This document shows positions 1-8,316 of a DNA stretch of 13,607 bases, in pieces (positions within the stretch are counted from its first letter, which is position 1; every line of letters starts with the position of its first letter). The notes below the pieces were generated by a model. The model saw only the letters and a program-made list of their open reading frames with translations. It did not search any database and was not told the origin of the DNA. The stretch covers positions 1 to 13,607 of the forward strand of contig JAKSAU010000421.1 of assembly GCA_022361535.1 (NCBI GenBank), read 5' to 3'. Origin of the DNA: Desulfobacterales bacterium. Its GTDB lineage: Bacteria > Desulfobacterota > Desulfobacteria > Desulfobacterales > Desulfobacteraceae. Both the position numbers and the translations under genes were made by a program.

Positions 1-1275
1 ACCCAAAGGGGTGGCCGTACATAATTTTGGTATGGCCCGGTCCGAGGTATGGGCTCTCAAATATGCATACGCTTCCATGGAAAGGGATATGGGGCTCCAA
101 TATTTTTGAGTCCCGTGAATAGGGTGGCAAGGGGTAAATATATAATAAATCTCTGCCCCGGCTTGGCGAAGCAATGAAAACAGCCGCCCTAAAACGTCTC
201 CCCTATCATTGAGCTCTTTTAAAAAAGGTGTTTGAACATATACTGGGATGCCATTGGACGTCAGTTGTGAAATCAGTTCCAGTGTTTGAACAGACACTTC
301 ATCCGGATGAACCATATGAACCCCGATCTCGATCCGCTTACCTTTTTTCCGGCAACGCTCTTGCTGGTCCAGAAGGTATGATACAAGGGAACGGTCATGG
401 TGAAGAAAAAGGTGAGGATAGTAGGCCAGGGATCGGGTAGCGATCCGAAGGGTTTTAACATGGTCAACGCTTCTTAGGCCGCTCAAAGCAGCATCCAGGT
501 TTTTCCGGTTGAGCAAAGGCTCTCCTCCGGTAATCAATATTTCTTTTACAGCCTTATCCGCCCTAACCCGATCCACTGCTTTTTTGACATCTTCAGATGA
601 TGGGGACGGTTCATGTCTTAAGCTTTTATGCTTTCTAAAGCAGAACCTGCAATAGACCGGGCATCTCATATCAAGTAAAAAGATTGCCCGGTTTCTGTAC
701 ATCTGCTCCATGAGCCCCTGTTTAAAATGGCCGTCAAAAGTCATGTCATGACCATTTGAATCCAACTCATCTTCAAAAGTAAGATATTGGGCAGCTACAG
801 CCTTGGATAAAATAGACTGACGGATCACATGGGATGACAGCCGAACAGGATACTTATCGATTACCTTGCCGATGGATTTTGGATCCCGGAAAGGAAAACC
901 TGTGGCCTGAGCCAACCGAGCGGACGATTTAGCATTAACCAGAGACTGACCAGGGTCATCAACCTCAAGCAGATGATATAAAAACAGATTTGGCAGTTTG
1001 ATATTGTTTAATTTAACCGAAGCTGGTTCACCCTTGACAGACCTGTCATGAATCCATTGCCGGACAGCTCTGAAAAACCCAGAAGGATCTTTTTCAAATC
1101 CACAAGCTGATAGCAGCACATCAAACCGTTCTTCCGGGGCAGCATTTGCCAGAAGCCCCCCCAAGGATTCACCCAAAAGACTTATGACTCCATAATCGGA
1201 CAAAAATTGTTTTGCCGCCTTTGTGAGCCTGTCTGTCTTCTCCGGTAAAAAACGTGTATTCAAATCCTGCTTCAT
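1..1275 (-). CDS. KamA-family radical SAM protein (lysine 2,3-aminomutase-like), C-terminus off the window
   Basis: The frame is open from ATG at 1275 to the window edge (425 residues), so the C-terminus is missing. An in-frame TAA eight codons upstream leaves this ATG as the first possible start. AAGGAGG lies about 13 bases before it. The radical SAM motif CPVYCRFC (residues 205-212) would hold a 4Fe-4S cluster that cleaves SAM, and GGEP (250-253) follows. Near the edge, residues 375-425 align with the end of the lysine 2,3-aminomutase barrel, including an LRAHTS segment matching LRGHTS. About 200 residues precede the motif, longer than in clostridial KamA. From memory of the KamA structure, the Arg two residues after the last cluster Cys (R214) is kept, but the two lysine-binding aspartates correspond to C383/H384 and A421. 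The PLP-lysine loop starts as TPLG instead of APGGGG, and its lysine would lie beyond the edge. The family is secure; the substrate is unknown and probably not lysine. Confidence 0.85.
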   Translation of the reverse strand, partial: MKQDLNTRFLPEKTDRLTKAAKQFLSDYGVISLLGESLGGLLANAAPEERFDVLLSACGFEKDPSGFFRAVRQWIHDRSVKGEPASVKLNNIKLPNLFLYHLLEVDDPGQSLVNAKSSARLAQATGFPFRDPKSIGKVIDKYPVRLSSHVIRQSILSKAVAAQYLTFEDELDSNGHDMTFDGHFKQGLMEQMYRNRAIFLLDMRCPVYCRFCFRKHKSLRHEPSPSSEDVKKAVDRVRADKAVKEILITGGEPLLNRKNLDAALSGLRSVDHVKTLRIATRSLAYYPHLFLHHDRSLVSYLLDQQERCRKKGKRIEIGVHMVHPDEVSVQTLELISQLTSNGIPVYVQTPFLKELNDRGDVLGRLFSLLRQAGAEIYYIFTPCHPIHGTQKYWSPISLSMEAYAYLRAHTSDRAIPKLCTATPLG

Positions 1276-1411
1276 GGTGTCAAGCCGCCCTCCTTACCCA
1301 TTTATCCGCCTTTGTGGCAGTTAAAATCAAGAGGTTTACCCCATATGGATCAAAAATACACGTTTTTTGTTGAAACCTGTTCTAGCCGAAGTTTATTCGC
1401 CTGGAATCAGA

Positions 1412-1777
1412 TCAAATGGCTTCCACCTTGGTATCTGTTAAATTTCCGCCGGCATCACCAGTATTTACCGTTCCTTTAGGTTCAATGAGCATAATGGTAC
1501 AAAGATCTTTGCATACAGGCCGGTGCTCGACGCCTTTTGGAATTACCACCATATCTCCTTCTCTAAGGGACAGAGTTTTATCCCTGAGCTCAATGTCAAA
1601 TCCCCCTTCAATACAGATGAAAACCTCATCGGTTTCCGGATGCTTGTGCCATATAAAAGAGCGCTTGGCCTTAACCAGCTTAAACTCATAATCATTCATT
1701 GCTGCGATTTGTTTGTAAGCATGAAGTTCCTTGATGGCTTTTGATTTTTCTTTGATGTTTAGCGCGTTGATTTCCAT
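1412..1777 (-). CDS. small single-domain cupin protein
   Basis: This is a 121-residue protein with one cupin barrel. Cupin motif 1 gives H44, H46 and E51 (WHKHPETDEVF) and motif 2 is GDMVVIPKGVEH (residues 74-85) with H85, so the usual two-to-three His plus one Glu metal site looks intact. It lacks a signal peptide and should be cytoplasmic. The ATG has AAGGAG six to seven bases upstream. The gene lies 136 bp upstream of the radical SAM gene on the same strand and could be cotranscribed with it. It is divergent from a LysR regulator, which makes it a natural candidate target of that regulator. Small cupins of this type include sugar and amino-acid isomerases, dioxygenases and ligand-binding proteins. 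Nothing in the sequence separates these, so no reaction is assigned. Confidence 0.85.
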   Translation of the reverse strand: MEINALNIKEKSKAIKELHAYKQIAAMNDYEFKLVKAKRSFIWHKHPETDEVFICIEGGFDIELRDKTLSLREGDMVVIPKGVEHRPVCKDLCTIMLIEPKGTVNTGDAGGNLTDTKVEAI

Positions 1778-1841
1778 GATTTCTCCTTAACTTTAAATTT
1801 TGAAGAACCATACAATGATTGAAAAACGCCATCCATTTGCA

Positions 1842-1866
1842 ATTCTTTAACAGAGAGTTTAAGAAT
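1842..1866. promoter_or_regulatory. imperfect palindrome in the cupin/LysR intergenic region, candidate LysR operator
   Basis: ATTCTTTAA (1842-1850) and TTTAAGAAT (1858-1866) form 9-base arms with eight of nine matches around a 7-base centre. The outer T/A pairs give a T-N13-A type spacing, close to but not exactly the T-N11-A of classic LysR sites. The centre lies about 77 bp before the cupin ATG and 80 bp before the LysR ATG. That suits a LysR protein activating the cupin gene and controlling its own gene. The operator role is inferred. Confidence 0.45.
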
Positions 1867-1898
1867 CCTTAACGCCAAGTAGATTAAGATTAGGGGAA

Positions 1899-1927
1899 TT
1901 GAAAAACAAAGGTTAACCGGATATAAG
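1899..1927 (+). promoter_or_regulatory. sigma-70-type promoter of the LysR gene, predicted to give a leaderless mRNA
   Basis: TTGAAA (1899-1904) and TATAAG (1922-1927) each match the consensus at five of six positions and are 17 bp apart. Transcription would begin near 1934-1935, directly at the preferred ATG start of the LysR gene. No Shine-Dalgarno sequence is seen before that ATG, which fits a leaderless message. Confidence 0.45.
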
Positions 1928-1934
1928 ATTGAAA

Positions 1935-2825
1935 ATGGAACTTCACCAGATTAAAAGCTTTGTTACTGTCGCCAATACAGGCAACCTGACCCGTGCAGCA
2001 GAGCAGCTTAACACCACACCACCTTCGGTGTCTGCCCACATTCGGCAATTAGAAGCAGAGTTCGACCTGAAGCTGTTCATCCGTACATCTAAGGGCATGA
2101 CCCTGACTGAACAGGGAAAGGATCTGGTGTTAAAAGCAAAGGATATACTGGACTGCACTGCCGCTTTCTCAACTGCTGCACAACAGTCCGGCGGACAGAT
2201 TAAAGAGACATTAAAATTAGGCATAAACGCAGATCCTGATTTCCTAAAAATCCATGATATTGTCCATTGCCTTTTTACCCAACACCCGGGCCTGACCCTT
2301 GAAGTCGCCGCCTTGAACACCGGTGACATATTAAAGCAAGTGTCAAGCGGTATCATTGATCTTGGTTATGTGTTCGGAAGCCATATTGAACCAAAACTGA
2401 CGTTTATGCATCTTTCAAAGGTTACCCTTGAAGTTGTTGTCCCCATTGGATTAAAAAATGATTTTGAAACCGCTGGCTGGAAGGAAATTTGCCAGTTGCC
2501 CTGGATCAAACCGGTATCCCTTTGCCCATTCCTAAAAAAGGTGACAAAGTTATTGTCTGAAAAAGGCCTTACGTTGACCCAAACCATAACGGCCAATGAC
2601 GATATTACTAGGACAGCTTTTATAAATCAGGGGATAGCTGCAACAGTTTTGGAACATTCAGAGGCAAAACAATTTGAAAAAGAAGAAAAAGTATTTATCT
2701 GGAAAAAGCACGAACCGATTTATACACAACTTTCCCTGGCATGTAAAAAGTCAAAACTGACCAATCCCTATATCCACACTTTGACCGGTGTTATGCAAAA
2801 CCTGTGGAAACCAAACGCCCTATAA
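1935..2825 (+). CDS. LysR-family transcriptional regulator
   Basis: The 296-residue protein has the standard LysR length and layout. An N-terminal winged helix-turn-helix (about residues 1-60) contains AAEQLNTTPPSVSAHIRQLE. A linker helix follows, then a periplasmic-binding-protein-like effector domain (about 88-290). ATG 1935 was chosen because it gives the family's typical MELxQ beginning; an in-frame TTG at 1929 would add two residues. No Shine-Dalgarno is visible, and the promoter appears to sit immediately upstream. The gene is divergent from the small cupin gene and ends 14 bp short of the convergent XRE-cupin gene. The effector cannot be predicted. The most likely targets are its own promoter and the cupin/radical SAM pair. 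Confidence 0.93.
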   Translation: MELHQIKSFVTVANTGNLTRAAEQLNTTPPSVSAHIRQLEAEFDLKLFIRTSKGMTLTEQGKDLVLKAKDILDCTAAFSTAAQQSGGQIKETLKLGINADPDFLKIHDIVHCLFTQHPGLTLEVAALNTGDILKQVSSGIIDLGYVFGSHIEPKLTFMHLSKVTLEVVVPIGLKNDFETAGWKEICQLPWIKPVSLCPFLKKVTKLLSEKGLTLTQTITANDDITRTAFINQGIAATVLEHSEAKQFEKEEKVFIWKKHEPIYTQLSLACKKSKLTNPYIHTLTGVMQNLWKPNAL

Positions 2826-2839
2826 AAGACAGGGTTTGA

Positions 2840-3448
2840 TTATTTGGGTGCAAAAATTACAATCAATGATTTGGCAACACCACCGATTCCCCGAAGGGCA
2901 TGGGGAATACTTGAATCAAAATAAATGCTGTCCCCTTTTTTAAGGTGATGGACCTGGTCTGCACTTCTGAATTCAACAATTCCATCCAGAATAAAATGGA
3001 ATTCCTCTCCTTTGTGGTCATTGAACAATAGGTCTTTTTCCTCCCTTGGCTCAATTTCCACCACAAAAGGCTCCATCTGTTTGCCCACCATGGGGTAGGC
3101 CAAGGATTCCCATTTGTAACCAATCCGTGTTTCATTTTTATGATGGAACAGCTTTTTGACACTGTACCGCTCTTTTTTCCGGACAACGACAATGCGGTCA
3201 TCCATATTCTGGTCCTGGAAAAAATGAGAGATCTTCACGCCAAGGGCAGTAGAGATTTTAATCAGGGTGGCAATTGGCGGGGCGGCAATATTGTTTTCAA
3301 TCTGGGACAGCAACGGTTTTGACAACCCGGTAAGATCAGACACCTCTTGGAGGGTCAAAGCCCTGTGTTTGCGAAGATTCCTGATCTTATTGCCCAGGTT
3401 CAGGGCAGCCACTTCTTCTTTGACCTTGGTTTCCATCTGGGGGGACAT
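2840..3448 (-). CDS. XRE-family transcriptional regulator with C-terminal cupin domain
   Basis: From ATG 3448 the protein has 202 residues. A Cro/C1-type helix-turn-helix (about 18-76) contains LTLQEVSDLTGLSKPLLSQIE. A cupin domain (about 128-200) carries a HKGEE motif and SIPHAL, which could bind a metal or small ligand. Regulators of this build usually control genes for amino-acid, polyamine or other small-molecule metabolism, with the cupin as effector sensor. The start is uncertain. ATG 3448 has AGGAG about 12 bases upstream. An in-frame ATG at 3481 (11 more residues) and a TTG at 3490 lack a ribosome binding site. The gene begins 77 bp after the kinase stop on the same strand, so it may be the last gene of the HDOD-kinase operon or have its own weak promoter. 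Confidence 0.92.
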   Translation of the reverse strand: MSPQMETKVKEEVAALNLGNKIRNLRKHRALTLQEVSDLTGLSKPLLSQIENNIAAPPIATLIKISTALGVKISHFFQDQNMDDRIVVVRKKERYSVKKLFHHKNETRIGYKWESLAYPMVGKQMEPFVVEIEPREEKDLLFNDHKGEEFHFILDGIVEFRSADQVHHLKKGDSIYFDSSIPHALRGIGGVAKSLIVIFAPK

Positions 3449-3525
3449 CTTTTGTTGTCTCTCCTGTTGAATTTTAATCATATTTAACAAATGAGAAAAA
3501 AGTTTAGCACGGTGGAACTTTTAGA

Positions 3526-5643
3526 TCAAGGGATAAGGGATTGGACCAAATCCAAGAGGCGTTTCTTTTGAATGGGTTTTGCAAGATATGCGTCCATACC
3601 AATATTTAGATACCGCTCCCTGTCACCTTTCATTGCATTGGCAGTCAACGCAACGATTGGGATATGGGTACGGGTTTTCTCTTCCCGGCGTCGGATTTTT
3701 ATGCAGGCTTCCTCTCCGTCCATTACCGGCATCTGTATATCCATAAGGATAAGATCAAACTTTGCTGAGTCGATTAGATCAAGGACCTGTCTGCCGTTTT
3801 CAGCCGGGCAGACCCTGTGCCCTGCACTTTCAAGCATGATGGTAGCCACCCGCCGGTTTACGGCATTGTCCTCGGCAAGGAGGATTTCCAAGTGGCGACC
3901 CTCTTTTTCAAGCTGATTCTCATTTATTATCGAAGCTTTGGGTTGTTTTTGCTTTTCCACAGAAGGTTTCAATAGTTTTTTAGGACATACCGATTTTATG
4001 ACCTGGTAAAATTCTTTCTTTTTAACAGGCTTGAACAACATTCCGGTTGCTGAAGTTTTGTACTTGCTCTTTGCCCGTGGAAGATGGATGGGCAGGATAA
4101 TAACCTGGGTTGTATTCTCAAACCGGGATGCTGTGGTAAGGCACAGCTTATCTCCGGGCATATCGTCAAGGCTCAGGTCCGCAAAGAGAATGTCAAAAGG
4201 CTGTTTATCGGCTTGAGCAGCCTCAAGTTCAACCAGGGCTTCATTGGCTGTTTTCACAAGGGTAAAAGTACAATTAAATTCATCAAGACAACTTTGATAT
4301 ATCTTATGATAAATTGCTGACGAATCTGCCATTAGGATTTTGAGAGCCGGCAGTTTTGGAAATGCTTCCTCTTTTTTACCATTGGCCTCCAGTTTCACCT
4401 CAATGGTAAACCAAAATCTGGAACCCTTTCCCTGGTCAGACACCGCACCGATATCCCCTCCCATGAGCCGGGAAAGCTGTCTGGAAATGGCAAGCCCAAG
4501 TCCTGTTCCCCCGTATTTCCGGGTTGTAGAACTGTCTACCTGGGAAAAGAGATTAAACAGGTTCTCAATCTTATCCCCCGGTATACCGACACCCGTATCT
4601 ATGACTTTGAACATCAACCTGCAGAACTCATCGGTTTTCTTTTCACAAGAAACACGGATGAATATATAACCCGTTTTAGTAAATTTAATGGCATTTCCAA
4701 CCAAGTTAAACAGGATTTGCCGAACCCTTCCCGGATCTCCGACAATACGCAGGGGGACATCTTTTTCAATGAGCAAACCAAAGTCCACTCCCTGTTCCAT
4801 GGCTCTTGGACCTAAAAAGTCCAACAAAGAATCCATGGTGGTGGCCAAATTGAATCCGATTTGCTCAATATCAAGTTTTCCTGCTTCAACTTTTGAAAAA
4901 TCAAGAATGTCGTTGATCAATGTCAAAAGAGAATGGGCGCTCTGCCTGGTGGATTCAACATACGACGCCTGGTCCCGGGTTAAGGGGGTTTCAGATAAAA
5001 TCTCAAGCATACCGATTACCCCGTTCATTGGGGTTCGGATTTCATGGGACATATTGGCTAAAAATTCTGACTTTGCTTTATTTGCACTTTCTGCTGCCCG
5101 TCTTGCAACAACAAGGTCTTTTGTCTGGCGCCGAATTTCAGACTCCAGTGTCCTGGCATAGGTTTCATGCTGCCGGATATTTTTTACAAGGATATCCCTA
5201 TTTTTTTCTTTGAGTACCTGCTTCTCCCGGTTGAACTGCTGAACCCTGATCTCAAGCATTTCTTTCTGATCTTCAAGATCCATTGTATTTTTAAAGGATT
5301 CCTCAAGGGTATGAATGAATGCCATTCCTAAATCATGGGGGAGTGCAAAAGAAACTAAAAAGCAAGAAGAGATATAGGTTAGATAAATTCCGTAAACTTC
5401 ATTCCCTTCTTTTTTAACGGCAAATACTTTACCTGCCTGCTGCCGGCATTGCCCTAACAACTTTTGAAATTCAGGTGTATTAATGTCTGATAGGTTTTCG
5501 CGACAAAGTATCTCTCTTTGATCCGGAACAATTGCAAACCAAGTTCCTAAAGGCAGACGGGAGCTTATAAAATCGTAAAACCGGGAACAATGATCAGATT
5601 CCGGTTCCAGTTCATTAAAAATGCCGTCTATATCAATGGTCAT
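3526..5643 (-). CDS. cytoplasmic hybrid sensor histidine kinase with two receiver domains
   Basis: This 705-residue protein has no membrane segment. Residues 1-115 form an input region of no family I recognise. A predicted coiled coil (about 120-190) leads into a HisKA domain with phospho-acceptor H200 in [12 protein letters not shown]. The HATPase domain shows an N box with N317, DTGVGIP (349-355) and GGTGLGL (378-384). Receiver 1 (about 433-550) has D440, D489 and K538 but only one N-terminal acidic residue, and a proline where the switch Thr/Ser is expected, so it looks partly degenerate. Receiver 2 (about 585-704) is complete, with E591-D592, phospho-acceptor D635, T667 and K689. It should autophosphorylate and pass phosphate to receiver 2. 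No HPt or output domain is attached, so phosphate must go to a separate protein. The start ATG shares one base with the HDOD stop codon (TGATG), indicating translational coupling; an in-frame TTG at 5646 is less likely. Confidence 0.93.
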   Translation of the reverse strand: MTIDIDGIFNELEPESDHCSRFYDFISSRLPLGTWFAIVPDQREILCRENLSDINTPEFQKLLGQCRQQAGKVFAVKKEGNEVYGIYLTYISSCFLVSFALPHDLGMAFIHTLEESFKNTMDLEDQKEMLEIRVQQFNREKQVLKEKNRDILVKNIRQHETYARTLESEIRRQTKDLVVARRAAESANKAKSEFLANMSHEIRTPMNGVIGMLEILSETPLTRDQASYVESTRQSAHSLLTLINDILDFSKVEAGKLDIEQIGFNLATTMDSLLDFLGPRAMEQGVDFGLLIEKDVPLRIVGDPGRVRQILFNLVGNAIKFTKTGYIFIRVSCEKKTDEFCRLMFKVIDTGVGIPGDKIENLFNLFSQVDSSTTRKYGGTGLGLAISRQLSRLMGGDIGAVSDQGKGSRFWFTIEVKLEANGKKEEAFPKLPALKILMADSSAIYHKIYQSCLDEFNCTFTLVKTANEALVELEAAQADKQPFDILFADLSLDDMPGDKLCLTTASRFENTTQVIILPIHLPRAKSKYKTSATGMLFKPVKKKEFYQVIKSVCPKKLLKPSVEKQKQPKASIINENQLEKEGRHLEILLAEDNAVNRRVATIMLESAGHRVCPAENGRQVLDLIDSAKFDLILMDIQMPVMDGEEACIKIRRREEKTRTHIPIVALTANAMKGDRERYLNIGMDAYLAKPIQKKRLLDLVQSLIP

Positions 5644-6488
5644 CAATCCAATCCAAATATATCATCAGATTTTTCTATTATTTCGGGTAAGTCCATGACA
5701 ACGGCCTTATACTCCCGTATTCTTGTGTGCATATGGGCCAACAGGCTCTGGGGTAAGGGGCAGCCAGTTCCCGGAAGCAGGGAGAATTCCATGCGGTTCA
5801 CCAGGTATTCTGCCAGTTGAACTATTCCCGAAATGCTTGTAGGATTAACCTGTTTCTTTGATTCATGGTGATCGCGAATCCCTTCTTGCACTTCTTTTGG
5901 CAGATTCCAGTCCTTGGCAATGAGGTATCCCAATTGGGTGTGGCAGGTTCCGATGACCTTATTTTCATAATCCAGGATATTGTCCGGGTCTGATTCCCAT
6001 GCGTTATAGGCTTTGAGAAGAAGGTCCGGTTCCACCTGATCTTCGATCATCATGCCGATATCATGAATTAAACCGCATAAAAAGGCGTTTTCTCCCTTGG
6101 ATTCAAATATTCTTTCGCTAACCATCTGGCTTGCGACCCCTACTGCTGCAGAATGCCGCCATAGGTTGACCCGGTTAAACTCATCGTCTGAAGATCCTGA
6201 CTTTACAATATGCTTGAATATATCAACGACGATAAGATTTCTTAAGTTATCCATGCCCACGAATGCTACTGCTTCTGCAATGCTATCCACCTTTGAGGCC
6301 AACGCGTAATAAGGGCTGTTAACGATTTTGAGCAGCCTTAGAACCAGGGTGGGATCAAGACGAATTACCTCTTCAAATTCCTGAAGACTTGAGGAATCGT
6401 CGGATATCATCCGGGTCAGACGCACGGCGATATCCGGAAGAGTTTTCATGGTTTCCATCTTTTCAATAAGGACAGATGCCTCTGGCAT
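5643..6488 (-). CDS. HDOD domain signalling protein
   Basis: This 281-residue protein is filled by one HDOD domain (about 10-210), a divergent relative of HD phosphohydrolases used in two-component and cyclic-nucleotide signalling. The early conserved stretch (about 45-85) contains [16 protein letters not shown], typical of the family. HD-type residues remain: H112, H142-D143 in LIHDIG, H183 and H207-H208. The position often held by the last aspartate looks like E227. Such residues are common in HDOD proteins, so catalysis cannot be inferred. The start has AAGGTGGAG just before ATG 6488. The downstream histidine kinase overlaps by one base, so the two are very likely made together and act in one pathway. 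A role as a scaffold or modulator of the kinase is inferred. Confidence 0.92.
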   Translation of the reverse strand: MPEASVLIEKMETMKTLPDIAVRLTRMISDDSSSLQEFEEVIRLDPTLVLRLLKIVNSPYYALASKVDSIAEAVAFVGMDNLRNLIVVDIFKHIVKSGSSDDEFNRVNLWRHSAAVGVASQMVSERIFESKGENAFLCGLIHDIGMMIEDQVEPDLLLKAYNAWESDPDNILDYENKVIGTCHTQLGYLIAKDWNLPKEVQEGIRDHHESKKQVNPTSISGIVQLAEYLVNRMEFSLLPGTGCPLPQSLLAHMHTRIREYKAVVMDLPEIIEKSDDIFGLD

Positions 6489-6713
6489 TTCTCCACCTTT
6501 GATGTCAGATATTGCAAATTAGAACGAACCGCAGAAATGAGTCTATTACTCTACCTCAATATCATTTCAAAGGCAAATCATTCACATTCCCTTTTATCCG
6601 TGATATGGAAGACGGATTAGATTCTAAGTATATAAATTCATTTTCGTGGTTTAAATTCTGGTTTCACTCAGACCCAAGCCATCATATTGGACACACAAAA
6701 GAATCAAAACATT

Positions 6714-6719
6714 AGGAGG
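6714..6719 (+). promoter_or_regulatory. ribosome binding site that decides the amidohydrolase start
   Basis: A full-consensus AGGAGG lies six bases before TTG 6726. An earlier in-frame TTG at 6687 has no comparable site, and 6726 gives a natural amidohydrolase N-terminus (TIYKGTVLTCD). Confidence 0.8.
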
Positions 6720-6725
6720 CGAGCA

Positions 6726-8282
6726 TTGACCATTTATAAAGGTACCGTCCTGACCTGTGATAAGCACGACACTATCTGCCGATATCTTGTTGAGGACAAA
6801 GGGACAATACGATTTACCGGTGATGAACTGCCGCAGGAATATATGGGACATAAACAGGTTGATCTTGGACAAAAAGCCTTGATTCCATCATTTGGTGACT
6901 CGCATATCCATTTTACATCCCATGCACTATTCTCTAACACACTAGATGTGAGACACGCCAAAGATTTCTCTGACCTGAAAGAACTTATTACCGCTTATTT
7001 AGACAGAACCGACGCAAAGACAGTACTTGGCTTTGGCATTTCATCCCACTCACTTAAAGAGGGACGTATGATCACGCGGACCGAGCTGGATAGAATGGAA
7101 AAACGGCCGGTCATGCTGATTAAGTACGATGGCCATGCCTCTGTTATCAATACGGCCATGCAAAAACTTTTACCAGCAAAAATAAAGAGTCTAAGGGGAT
7201 GGAACCAGGACAACGGCCATCTTTTTCAAGAAGCTTTTTATGCAGCCACGGACTACATTACTTCCAAGGTTTCTGTTATCTCCTTGGTCAGGAACATGCT
7301 GTCAACCGTGGACCAGATGGCAGCCAAAGGTATATCCACTGTTCACCCGGCAGAAGGGGTTGGGTTTTTATTTGATCTGGATGTAGACATAGTTCGATTC
7401 CTGGCCCGAGGTTTAAATGATCCTGTTCAGTTCAGAATCTTTTTCCAAACCCTGGATATCCGCAAGGTATTAAAACGTAAGCTCGACCGGATTGGCGGAT
7501 GTTTTGCCACAGCCTTAGATGGATGCTTCGGGTCTTGTGATGCTGCTTTGAACCAACCCTATGCACATGAACCGGAGAATAAAGGGATACTTTTTTACAC
7601 GGATAAACAAGTAGACGAATTCGTACAGAGCGCCCACGATAAGGGGCTTCAAGTCCAACTTCACGCCATAGGTGATGCTGCGGTAGACCAGGCGGTAAAC
7701 GCTTTTGACAAGGCAATCAAAAATAATCCGCGAAACAACCACCGCCACAGTATTATACACGCCTCTTTGATGACCCGGCAGGCCATGGAGCTTTGTGCAG
7801 AGCATGAGATTGGAATTGCAGCACAGGCATCCATGCTTTATATGGATCTGGAACCCTATTCTTTTTTAAAAGAAATTATCGGAGACCGGGCAAATGATAT
7901 CTTACCTTTCAGGACCATGCTTGATATGGGTGTCCATATTTCAGGCGGATCTGATGCACCGGTTACACTGCCGGATCCGGCATATGGCATCTGGTGTGCC
8001 TGCAATCATAATCAAAAGGCCCAATCGATTTCTGTAGCCGAAGCGTTGAAGATGTATACCCTGGAACCGGCCTGGGCAACATTTGACGATGATCAACGCG
8101 GTACCCTTGAACCGGGAAAGATTGCAGATATGGTCATCCTGGACCAAAATCCGTTTGATATGGATAAAAAGGATTTATATAAATTAAAAACAGAACAACT
8201 GATTCTTAAAGGAAGACCATATAAAGGGAGGCAGGGGCTGGCACGCCTTGTCTGGAACAGCATTTTCCCCAAACAAAAATAA
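6726..8282 (+). CDS. YtcJ-like metal-dependent amidohydrolase
   Basis: With the TTG start at 6726 the protein has 518 residues, normal for the YtcJ / N-substituted formamide deformylase group of the amidohydrolase superfamily. Visible signatures in order are: an N-terminal beta segment; the metal-binding HxH in GDSHIHF (H60, H62); DGCFGSCDAAL, matching the family's DGSLGSRTAAL; LHAIGDAAVDQA with its conserved His; IIHAS; and GGSDAPV with the catalytic Asp near the end of the barrel. The C-terminal strand has GTLEPGKIADMVILD, typical of the superfamily. No signal peptide is present, so it acts in the cytoplasm, hydrolysing an amide, formamide or similar C-N bond. The true substrate is unknown. 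It stands alone on the plus strand, divergent from the HDOD gene across a 237-bp gap in which I see no clear promoter, and converges on the MaoC gene with only 34 bp between stop codons. Confidence 0.9.
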   Translation: MTIYKGTVLTCDKHDTICRYLVEDKGTIRFTGDELPQEYMGHKQVDLGQKALIPSFGDSHIHFTSHALFSNTLDVRHAKDFSDLKELITAYLDRTDAKTVLGFGISSHSLKEGRMITRTELDRMEKRPVMLIKYDGHASVINTAMQKLLPAKIKSLRGWNQDNGHLFQEAFYAATDYITSKVSVISLVRNMLSTVDQMAAKGISTVHPAEGVGFLFDLDVDIVRFLARGLNDPVQFRIFFQTLDIRKVLKRKLDRIGGCFATALDGCFGSCDAALNQPYAHEPENKGILFYTDKQVDEFVQSAHDKGLQVQLHAIGDAAVDQAVNAFDKAIKNNPRNNHRHSIIHASLMTRQAMELCAEHEIGIAAQASMLYMDLEPYSFLKEIIGDRANDILPFRTMLDMGVHISGGSDAPVTLPDPAYGIWCACNHNQKAQSISVAEALKMYTLEPAWATFDDDQRGTLEPGKIADMVILDQNPFDMDKKDLYKLKTEQLILKGRPYKGRQGLARLVWNSIFPKQK

Positions 8283-8316
8283 TTTCAGGTTCTTGTTTCT
8301 TTTCCCGGCAGTTGCA

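Noticed and set aside
228..467. Small open frames on both strands at 228-440 (plus) and 273-467 (minus)
   Set aside because: Both lie inside the radical SAM gene, which continues unbroken from 1275 to the window edge. They are shadows in other frames without ribosome binding sites.
1332..1378. AGGTTT and AAACCT arms enclosing an AT-rich CAAAAA/TTTTTG repeat upstream of the radical SAM gene, possible attenuator
   Set aside because: The outer arms are only 6 bases and 35 apart, and the inner stem is nearly all A-T. It has no terminator-like U-tract or recognisable riboswitch core.
1815..1845. TGGC near 1824-1835 on the minus strand as a possible sigma-54 promoter for the cupin gene
   Set aside because: The downstream -12 TTGC element is missing at the required spacing.
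5643..6488. HDOD protein as an active HD phosphodiesterase
   Set aside because: The HD, His and HH residues are commonly retained in ordinary HDOD proteins. The last aspartate appears to be Glu and there is no GYP motif, so catalysis is not supported.
6512..6715. 67-residue open frame in the gap between the HDOD and amidohydrolase genes
   Set aside because: It has no ribosome binding site, its composition is unlike the real genes, and its end overlaps the region just before the amidohydrolase ribosome binding site.
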